From the NCBI GenBank assembly GCA_964030785.1, contig OZ034979.1, positions 10,005,383 to 10,069,382 of the forward strand: a DNA stretch of 64,000 bases, given 5' to 3'. This document shows positions 55,541 through 64,000 of this stretch, one piece after another; positions within the stretch are counted from its first letter, which is position 1, and every line of letters starts with the position of its first letter. A program made the position numbers and the translations under genes. The notes beneath the pieces were generated by a model. It was not told the DNA's origin, made no database searches, and worked only from the letters and a program-made list of their open reading frames with translations. The DNA comes from Siderastrea siderea (lineage: Eukaryota; Cnidaria; Anthozoa; Scleractinia; Rhizangiidae).

Positions 55541-55800
55541 GTGGGGGGGGGGGGGGGGGGGGGGGAAGGGAGACAGCGGGGTTTAAACTTCCGGTTTCCC
55601 GTACCCTGTATTCCCGGGTTCCCACCCCTTTTTTGTTGACTCCTGCCTCTTTGCACTTTTTTCGATTGCGAAATGTTGAGCAAAATGTTGCACAATTTCC
55701 CCCACAGTTCCGCTTTCCGCCCCTGTACTCCCGCTTTTCGTACTGACCTCCTGCCCCCCTTTCTCCCGGGCTTCCTCCCCCTGTACCCCTCCACATTGTT
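55541..55800 (+). repeat. Poly-G run and C-rich stretch
   Basis: About 24 Gs from 55542, then pyrimidine-rich DNA (TTCCCGGGTTCCCACCCC, CCCCCTGTACCCCTCC). Confidence 0.8.
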
Positions 55801-55894
55801 GAATTCAACATGCAAGTCAAACGCATTTGGCCACCCTGCTGAATGAAGTTGACTCAACTTTCTTTTTTTCTCAGGTTTGCAAAACAATGTTGAA

Positions 55895-56520
55895 CGCGTT
55901 TGGCCAGCCTGTTGAATGAAGTTGATTCAATATTTCCATCCAACACTGTTCAGCTTTGTTTAATTCAACATGTTAAACGCGTTTGGTCACCCTGTTGAAT
56001 GATGTTGGTTAATCATTTCCATCCAACACTGTTCAGCATTGTTTAATTCAACATGTTAAACGCGTTTGGTCACCCTGTTGAATGATGTTGGTTAATCATT
56101 TCCATCCAACACTGTTCAGCATTGTTTAATCCAACATGTTAAACGCGTTTGGTCACCCTGTTGAATGATGTTGGTTAATCATTTCCATCCAACACTGTTC
56201 AGCATTGTTTAATCCAACATGTTAAACGCGTTTGGTCACTCTGTTGAATGATGTTGGTTAATCATTTCCATCCAACACTGTTCAGCATTGTTTAATTCAA
56301 CATGTTAAACGCGTTTGGTCACCCTGTTGAATGATGTTGGTTAATCATTTCCATCCAACACTGTTCAGCATTGTTTAATCCAACATGTTAAACGCGTTTG
56401 GTCACCCCGTTGAATGATGTTGGTTAATCATTTCCATCCAACACTGTTCAGCATTGTTTAATTCAACATGTTATACGCGTTTGGTCACCCTGTTGAATGA
56501 TGTTGATTGAACTTTTCTTT
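55895..56520 (+). repeat. 83-bp satellite array, about 7 copies
   Basis: AAACGCGTTTGGTCAC recurs at exactly 83-bp steps (55975, 56058, 56141, 56224, 56307, 56390, and ATACGCG at 56473), with TCCATCCAACACTGTTCAGC in each unit. Diverged half-units flank both sides. Confidence 0.95.
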
Positions 56521-57574
56521 TGTTCTCAGGTGTGAAAAACAATGTTGAACTCGTTTGGCTGCCTTCTTCAACAACGTACAACAAGGTTGTATTCAACCGT
56601 TTGAAATGATATTGAATCTGTTTTTCCAAGGTTTTACACCCGACTCTGACCCAGTCACTTATAGATTTATTTGATCTTGCGGAGCGAGAGGAGACTGGAA
56701 TACGAGCGAAGCGATGCAATCGTTGAGCAAAAAAATCACCCAAAACGGCTTGCAGAATCTCAAAGAAGCGGTAAAAACACAGAAAACACACAACAGGTAA
56801 GCTTTGCCAAACTTTATTTCAATGCTTTTTTTCTAAGGAAAACTAGCATTATTTTCGATCGAATTTCAGGTATATGCAAACTCTCACATTATAGATTCAT
56901 ACAAACTCTCAAATTACGGATTTGTTACCTGTTAAGCACGTCAAAAGATGTCGACAGGATCAGATTTTATCAAGTGAGCACGCCCTGGCTCTAACATACT
57001 CATCTTCGCTTTTAAGTACGTTAAAAAGTAACTTTTCCGTCTTGCGTTTGAAACAGTTTCTATCTTTTCAGCTTTTAAAATAATTAGACCCTTTGATTCT
57101 TTTGGCTTTTCTCCAAAGGCCTTGTGTGATTCTGCCTAACGTTTCGCTGACTCCAGCGAGCAAATTTGCTTGTGTTTTTGGAACCAATCTGGAGCTAAAC
57201 CAAAAACAACCGTGACTGGCTTACAAGAATTTTCCCGCGCTAGGCATCGGCTGCACGTTTTCCCGCACTTGGCACCAATTGCACGTTTTCTCGTGCTTGG
57301 CACCGCATCGTTTTCTTCGAGCTCTGATTGGTCCACCATGTTTGTTTGTTCATGCGATTGGCCAGGTTTACGTAAGTAGTCGGAGATCAGTCGCGGGGGG
57401 GGATGAAGCCTTCAAGAACAGCCACAGAATCGTCTCACTTTTAAAGATGAGAGGATGACGTCCCTTGCTTAATAAATTAAATTACACAAAAAATTCAGAT
57501 TGTTACAAATAACATTGCATATAAACATGGCCGTTTCATAGGCAATTTCAGTTTTGTTCAAAGCGCCAACGTCA
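56521..57574. other. Spacer between BHMT copies 2 and 3
   Basis: No gene seen; 57220-57310 holds the inverted relative of the 28-bp repeat. Confidence 0.45.
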
Positions 57575-60500
57575 TCAAGCAGGTCCTTCAAACTTAGACA
57601 ACGCTGGGGAATGGGGACGACCGGTAGCAGGTTCCAAGTTCTCCCAGTACGCTCGGTTGGCCCTGGACACAAAAATATAACATTACGGTTATCTGTAGCA
57701 AAACGGCTACTGCAAAACCTTCTTAAATAAGCTATGCTATGGACCTTTTCACGAGCAAAACTCATTCCAATGCCCTTAATTTTTGCGTTACTTTATTTTG
57801 GCGCATCAATGAAAAAACATTCTTAAAAATTCCGCAACACTAATTCTACAGAAAGGAAATGCATGTAAACGTTTTACATGTATTAGTCAGTTGCTTACCA
57901 TATCACAGATGTAGGTTGTTTTTAAATTCATCCCTACCCTTTTGTACATGTTATACACAGTAAAACTCACCTTTTTGGGCTGAAAGCTTTTATTTTTCTC
58001 AGCTTTTGTAAGTGACTTTTAGAATCGAATGGCGCTACTTTTTTACCCGCGAAAATTTTACTGGTCAATTTTGCAAGATTTTCGCGAATTCTATCCCCCG
58101 ACGAAAACTAACGGCATTAGGACAAGTACTAAACGTAAGAAGACCTCAATAATTGTCTTGGAAGTTGCTTTAAAATAACTAGACTCTGTTCAAACTTACG
58201 ATAAATAATGATTGCATGATAATGTTTCTTGTTACGTTTTTCATGAAGAATTTCCTATTAATCGTTAAAAGTTCATACCTTTTTCTAATCCATTCCTTTG
58301 GGTGATTTTTTAACCCCTCTCCCCAGGGGTCGTGTTTTTGACTTGCCACCGGAAGAAAGCCTCGTTCCGGCGAAAGCTGGAAAGGAAAACAGCATACGAG
58401 TGAGATAATTTTTAGGGAACTTTTGAGCTGTACAAATGGTCGTGAGCCACGGACGGCAACCAGAAGTTGCATGTCTTCTTTTTGGCGCAAATGGACGCAC
58501 TCACAGTGACAAGCCACCAGACATCAATACAAGAGTTTTCAACCTTTGGTGAGCGCAAAAGCAAGCCAAACCGAGTAAAACTCAACTTCCGGTTGACGCC
58601 CATTCTTTCTTGCGCGGATCCAACACGTCTTCACAATTCCTTAAGAAACGACGAAAAACGATGAATGGTCACTGTAAACACTTCGCTTTTCGCTCGCCAG
58701 AACATAGTCTGCCAATGAGTATCCAGAATATCTGGTAAGAATGGGTAATATCTTGGTGCGCTAAGCTGCCTGACATTAGTTTTAGGTAGATAGCAAAATG
58801 CCAAACTTAAGTTCTGGGGATATTGTTAGATCATGGTTAGTCCGTTACTCTCAAGTCTTGATTCGTAATGGTTTTGAACTTTCCAATCTATTCAAGTGAT
58901 AACAGAAGTAGTTTGCGACTTGAGTTTGTGGAGTGGCGTTTTAGTTTCCCTACCTCCTCTGCAATAGCCCGGATGTGGTATGGTTCAAATCCACAGCAGC
59001 CACCGATATACCTCACTCCAAGATCATAGGCACGCCGCGCATACTTGTGCACATCCCAACGAGTTAGAGTGCGAGGCTCCATAGCTATAACAAAGAAAGA
59101 TTCAAGTTAATAGAATAAACAAAAGGCATGAAGGAGCAGTCAATGGCATTAACTATTGGAAGCGAAGAGTTCCCTTTGGTTCTATATTGTTTACCGTATC
59201 CCTAACCCTGAATGATAGAACTCGTGAATGCTGTCTTAACAATGCAAGGATACTATCCAGGAAAGCGACGTTGAACATCGGTCACAAGCGGTCCAGAGGT
59301 CCGGAGCTTAAAGGCGCGGACACACGATGCAGCATTGCGCGCAACATTGCGTCAGGAACTTGCAGGCAATGTTGCAGATGATGGACACACGGTGAAACTG
59401 TTGCGCGAGATGTTGCAGAAGTAGAAGCCGATTCTACAGGCGCGGACACACGATGCAACATTGCCCGCAACATCGCACGCAACTTGAAAGTTGCATCGTG
59501 TGTGCACCTTTGAAATTGTTGCGCGCAACGTTGCGTGCAACTGTTGCAGAAGTAGAATCGGCTTCTACTTCTGCAACATTGCACGCAACTGTTTCACCGT
59601 GTGTCCATCATCTGCAACATTGCGTGCAACTTCGTGAGGCAAAAGTTGCGTACATTGTTGCATCGTGTGTCCGCGCCTTACTTCTGCAAGCAACTTTGCA
59701 ATGTTGCGCGCAACGTTGCGCCGTGTGTCCGGGTCTTAATGCAGTTTCTGTAGCATAAGCAACTGGGAAGTTGTGTGCTCACCTCGCCCCCTCCCTTCTT
59801 CCCTTCATCGTAGGGGTACCCAACAGCATTTTGTCAGGTTACCCTCCCGGTTCACTGCATGGCACCAATTTATACCCCGAGTAAAACGAGAATGTGCAGT
59901 TTTTTTTCGCTGAGAAACATAGCCTTAATAGCCTAAAAGCAGATTCAGTGGAGCTCAAGAAATTCAGTCTGCAAAAACAGGCGATGATTGTGCTTAAAGA
60001 GACAATGGGGTCCACGTCAAGTTCCACTGGATTGAACAAACTAAGATGCAGCGTTTAGGTTCGATTTCTGTAGCATGAAGTGGCTTTCTGAAAACAAAAT
60101 GTGAGAGAAAAACCAGCAAAATAAACAAATAACGAAAATGTCTCCGACAAGGCCCGCATCCCAAAGCGAAGTTACATTCTTAGCAATACTGAACATCACA
60201 CAAACAACACCGAATCTACACGAGAACTCACGAAAATAACCACAGCAATGCACCAATCCGATCACAATATCTCTTAGTTGCTATCACAACCACGGGATAA
60301 AAACTGTATTTTAAGTCGCGTAATCATGTCAGGGGTGTTCTTACCAAAAGGCAATTCAGGTAAACTGGAAAAACCTGTTCTACCGGCGTCTGGAGTGTGA
60401 TAACCAACAGGTTGAATCATCAAGTGACAATTAAGACCGTCTTTGTCCAACGCCTCTTTCATCAGACGAACAGTTTCAAGAGACATGGAGGGATCGAACT

Positions 60501-61448
60501 TACAGTTCACTCCGATGAGATCAGCACCTGACAAAAACAAGAATATTATTAACTGAAATCACGGGTTTCCTTGGAGAAGCTCTTTAATACGGACATCTTC
60601 ACAGCGGTCAAACGCACGACGCGTGCGCAGTTCCAGCCATAATTTTACAAAGGAAAACAGAGACAAAAGCCGAAGGTCTCACTTCAACCGCAAAACTTAA
60701 CGTCATTTCTGAAAACTTAAGCTTTTTACGTTGATCAAACTGTCATGTCGGTTTGCCGGCGCATGTTATGCATCATTTTCATACGAACTTCCTGTTTGTA
60801 AAACTTTGAACTGATTCAAACTTCTGGGCTCTGAAAGACCGGAAGTGACGTAACTTTTCGCATTTGACTGCTGTGAAACCGACATCTCCATATTACAGAC
60901 ACCCTGTCCTGTCCTTTCACTGTCCAATTGTGACAAGTCTGCATAAAATTACGGGTCTTTCGGACCAAGTGAACTGTCAATAATAGAGGGGCCTCCGTAT
61001 TACAGAGATGTTCTTAACGAAAGAATCGATTTTATTGCTACTCATTCGACGACTGTATTTATTGCTACTTATTCCAGAGAAAATCACCTTTCCTTGCCAG
61101 TCTAACTGCGCATTCTCCTACAGGTACATTGTTGGAGTCCCCAGCAGGACCAATACACATAGTGATGGCAGTTGGTTTTCCTGTGGACTTCATCACCTCC
61201 ACCACCCACTCAGCTTCCTCGGCATATTCAAAGAACTAAGGAGAGGGGATAGAGAAGGCACACCACAATTAGACTGCTAGTACTTAGTTGTTTTACGATG
61301 CCAGGACGTTGTCCTCAAATTGAAAAGTCCGATAAACTTATACTATACTCTAAGTAGCTTTCCTTTTAGTGAAAAGAGCCTTTTAGTGAATGAGGGCCGC
61401 ACGTTTATCAGTTTTTACTGTTTGTCGTAACCCTCTTTTAAATAAAGT

Positions 61449-61509
<61 letters not shown>

Positions 61510-64000
61510 CATGATGATGACTATTTGCACTTGGAAATACAGCCTCACAGTCACTGCATGTAATAATCAGGAACCTTAACCATAACGTCGACGACCGGAT
61601 GTAACGATTGGCTGCAGGAAGTAGTAATCTTTTCTTTTGACGCGTTTCTTCATCATCAGGTGAAGACAAAGATATCAAAACAAGTGTTTTCTTACACCCG
61701 GTGTAGAGCAGTAGTGTGCCAATAGAGAGAACATAGGACTATCGCAAGAACAAGGCAAGGGAATTGCACTGCCCATCCGGAGGGCGTATTATGTCGTTTT
61801 CGTGGTAGGGTGACCTACTCTTCTTAAATCGCAAGTTTCGAAAATGGCTGAGAAAATTAGAGAAAGTTTCAAAAGAATTGGTCCACTAACAATAGGAATG
61901 TTGCTTGTTGGTCACGCATCGCGTCTCTTTAGAAAGAGAGCGGTTTGCGACAGTCGCGTACTAAAAAGGGGAAGCGTTGACAGACGTTGCGTAGCGAGTC
62001 CTTTTACTTTTAAGAGGACGTGCTGCATGGCAGTCACCCACTACAAAGGATATTGCTGCGTGATGGTCCAAAAAGGTCACAAAGGGGGTGAATATTAACT
62101 TTCAGTGCATTTATCTTGTTTACCTCAGCAATCAGTAAATCCATATCATTCTTGAGGAATATCTGGATTTGTTCGTCGAACCGTTTCTGTATGCGCTCCT
62201 TTCCAGCCCCCTCTATGTAAAGCGTTGCCGTTTGGCAGATGGAGCCTGCGCAGAACACCCCTCCCTCCTGGGCCACGCCTTTGGCAAGGTCACATGCCGA
62301 CTGGTTGATTTCTTCGTTCTGTAGAAGAAGGCAAGGTTAAGGAAAGTTGTTATGGAGTCAAATCTCATTGTTTAAACAAGCTATCCCCAATGTTTTTGTT
62401 GCGGTTTGATCTAAGTCCCTTAAAACGAAGGCCGTTTCCATTTTTTTAATCGTGATTTGTTTCAAGTCCCAGGCGTATAACCTTGACTAGAAAACCAACC
62501 AGATACCTATACTAATTTGCTTAAGAGTAGGTTTTGATGTGCTAGGAATAAACTTACTAATCTTGAGATGTGGTTCTTTAAGAGGTCTTTAAGACATTTA
62601 AGCAGTAATATTGCTGGGGCACACCAATAGGCCATTTCCGAATAGTATTGTGCCTCTTTTTCAAAGCGAGGCTTCGTGCAAAACCTTTCATATGAAAACG
62701 AGCTTTATCTGCATGTGAATGAAAACTCATTTTCATGTGCAAGGCTATGCACCAAGACTGGCTTTGAAAAAGAGGTACAAGACAACTCGGAAATGGCCTA
62801 TTTCAGGATATATTTCGAACTGCAGTGCCTATGTTTTTCTTGTACCGAACATCCTAATTTAACATGGACAGTCTTGTAAGCCTAACCGACGAGATAATAT
62901 ATCATATTAATTACTCATACACAGTTTGGAAATACTTTGTGGGGTTGAATTATGATTAAATACCTTCTCATCGATCGCTTTATCATCCATGGAAAAAGAA
63001 AAGGCTTGAATGACATCTGCTCCGGCCCGGAGAAACTCGCGATGAACCTGCCGCACTGAAATAAAACATTTCGAGAATAGAACCATTACTCAATAACCGC
63101 CATTCTCGGAAGAGACCAAAAGCAAGTTAGAGCTCGAGAAATTCATAGTCCGAAGTAACATCGTATTTTAATTTCTGACGATTTTGGGCCTCAAACGTAA
63201 AACTGGCAAAACTGGCAGTGTTCGCTTGACTGAGTTACCCGCCTTCACCACAATTTTTCCTAGGTCGAGTAGTTCTCTGCCTCTGCATCTAAACATCCGT
63301 AATCCTAGACGGTTAACTCTTACGCCCCGGCGATAATGAATAAGGACAGCTGATAAATTGTATCTTTCCACTTTTCAAGAATAGAGAAAACGGTTAAAGC
63401 ACCCGAGAACATGGATGTTATTAAAATCAATACGCGCCGGAGACCAAGAACTTATCAAGGGAACGTCTCTCGTCCCCAGAGCTACTTTGCCCTTGCTCCT
63501 CGTGCCAGTCGCCGGCGGCTAAGAGGGCCAAGCAGCTCTGGGGACGAAAATGGTAACGTCCCGTGATGTTAACACGATACTCATTCTAGTTGGTGCTAAC
63601 GACGTTGCTACCCGGGGGGGGGAAACTCCCATATGAAAGTTACGGGGATGCTCGTCGGAAAATTAGAATTAAAGCCCTAAAGGAGACCAATCTGGGCGTG
63701 GCTCAGGCTTTATTTGAGCCCTAAAGGAGACCATGCTAAAACAGACAACCAAATAAGAGCTACAATGATTTTAATTGCGTTAAAGATTAACAGCGTTTGT
63801 TTTTTTCATACAGATATTTCTTTACGCACAACCCTAAGCGATGCCTCTATGGGTAAAAATATTGGCTTTCCGTCCTGAAAACCCTAAGCGAGACCAAAAT
63901 CTGCAATTTACCCCTAAGAGAGACGACGAGCATTCCCGTCACTTTCATATGGGAGTCCCCCCCCCCCCCCCTAGGCGTTGCTAACCTGCTTCTGGATTTT
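57575..64000 (-). CDS. BHMT: BHMT copy 3 (exons 2-9, 5' end off the window)
   Basis: A third BHMT paralogue and the most compact one. Exons: 2 from 63986 past the right edge, 3 62964-63055, 4 62124-62318, 5 61088-61235, 6 60345-60527, 7 58954-59084, 8 58279-58376, 9 57575-57662 (stop 57575-57577). Every exon has an AG acceptor and a GT donor, and sizes of exons 3-9 (92, 195, 148, 183, 131, 98 and 88 nt) equal those of copy 2. Family landmarks in order: [34 protein letters not shown] segment, LIGVNC (zinc Cys), [21 protein letters not shown] (two zinc Cys), [24 protein letters not shown]. No stop or frameshift is visible, so this is the copy most likely to be active. Homocysteine methylation from betaine would fit an animal that stores glycine betaine as an osmolyte; that link is inference. 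Confidence 0.9.
57663..58953 (-). other. BHMT copy 3 introns 8 and 7 around exon 8
   Basis: No further exon or repeat recognised. Confidence 0.5.
59308..59739. mobile_element. 432-bp TTAA-bounded foldback element with internal copy
   Basis: TTAAAGGCGCGGACACACG and CGTGTGTCCGGGTCTTAA are inverted ends. ATGATGGACACACGGTGAAAC and AGAAGTAGAAGCCGATTCTAC have inverted partners near 59545-59613. A second GGCGCGGACACACGATGCAAC at 59440 suggests a copy of the family inserted into itself. Confidence 0.8.
59740..61087 (-). other. BHMT copy 3 introns 6 and 5 around exon 6
   Basis: Nothing recognised beyond exon 6. Confidence 0.45.
61448..61520 (+). repeat. GAT microsatellite
   Basis: About 20 GAT units with one interruption (GATCAT). 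Confidence 0.95.
62629..62804. mobile_element. 176-bp foldback element AATAGGCCATTTCCGA
   Basis: AATAGGCCATTTCCGAATAG and CTCGGAAATGGCCTATT are inverted, with CCTCTTTTTCAAAGC/GCTTTGAAAAAGAGG inside. It lies in intron 3 of BHMT copy 3. Confidence 0.8.
63455..63565. mobile_element. About 105-bp foldback element
   Basis: GGGAACGTCTCTCGTCCCCAGAGCT pairs imperfectly with AGCTCTGGGGACGA...GTAACGTCCC. Confidence 0.65.
63607..63974. mobile_element. About 365-bp TIR element with poly-G/poly-C ends
   Basis: GGGGGGGGGAAACTCCCATATGAAAGT and ACTTTCATATGGGAGTCCCCCC are inverted, with GGATGCTCGTC/GACGAGCATTCC next. The CCCTAA(A/G)(G/C)GAGACC word repeats inside. It lies in intron 2 of BHMT copy 3. Confidence 0.8.

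Noticed and set aside
55432..55887. Overlapping ORFs of 104-126 codons on both strands
   Set aside because: Driven by the poly-G run and C-rich DNA (poly-Gly and poly-Pro); no family features.
59282..59758. ORFs of about 100 codons in the foldback at 59.3-59.7 kb
   Set aside because: Both strands are open because of the inverted repeats; no protein features.
61844..62098. 84-codon ORF starting [13 protein letters not shown]
   Set aside because: Lies in intron 4 of BHMT copy 3 with no known motif or splice partner; not enough to call a gene.
1..64000. tRNA, rRNA, CRISPR arrays or bacterial operons
   Set aside because: No cloverleaf with conserved A/B boxes, no rRNA-like block and no regularly spaced direct repeats with unique spacers were seen; the 83-bp, 125-bp and 155-bp arrays have repeated, not unique, spacers.

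Overview
The window looks like nuclear DNA of an invertebrate animal, most likely an anthozoan cnidarian such as a stony coral. This is inferred from the AT-rich base composition, genes split into many short exons by long introns, the density of foldback elements (MITEs), and the types of domesticated or transposon proteins present (SWIM/MULE, THAP/Kolobok, a P2X7-tail protein, a Crypton-derived fragment). I see no bacterial, viral or organellar signature, and no tRNA, rRNA or CRISPR.

Backbone. Three tandem paralogues of betaine-homocysteine S-methyltransferase (BHMT) lie on the minus strand. Copy 1 has exons 1-4 at 5800-419 and its 3' end lies off the left edge. Copy 2 has exons 2-9 at 53170-33719. 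Copy 3 has exons 2-9 from the right edge down to 57575. Exon sizes and intron phases agree between copies wherever they can be compared, except exons 2 and 3, which are a few codons longer or shorter in copy 1. Copy 2 lacks a GT splice donor after exon 4, where a 303-bp element sits a few bases away, and has no convincing start exon, so it may be decaying.

5.9-14.8 kb, just upstream of copy 1: a complete 8.8-kb Mutator-like element. It has TIRs, a 9-bp target duplication, ATCGAT-rich ends and two inverted G-rich 7-bp minisatellites. A three-exon, 963-residue SWIM/DDE transposase can be assembled, and the last exon of a homeobox gene sits inside the left end.

14.8-33.7 kb, between copy 1 and copy 2: a TTAA-flanked MITE; a three-fold tandem duplication of about 1.4 kb in which only the first copy keeps a secreted-type ORF; a 665-bp TIR element; then a 4-kb segmental duplication (about 21.9-25.9 and 28.0-32.1 kb). 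Both duplicates keep a 48/49-residue single-pass membrane micropeptide and a 43-residue ORF.

34.2-41.7 kb, within intron 8 of copy 2: nested insertions. A hAT-like MITE is split by about 7.1 kb, inside which sits a full Kolobok element (34841-40958, TTAA flanks). The Kolobok carries two convergent genes: a THAP-DDE transposase and a small protein with the cysteine-rich tail domain of P2X7 receptors. A Crypton-derived fragment and a dead LINE 3' end follow.

The rest is intronic or intergenic DNA with many foldback elements, minisatellites (an exact 83-bp array at 55.9-56.5 kb) and microsatellites.
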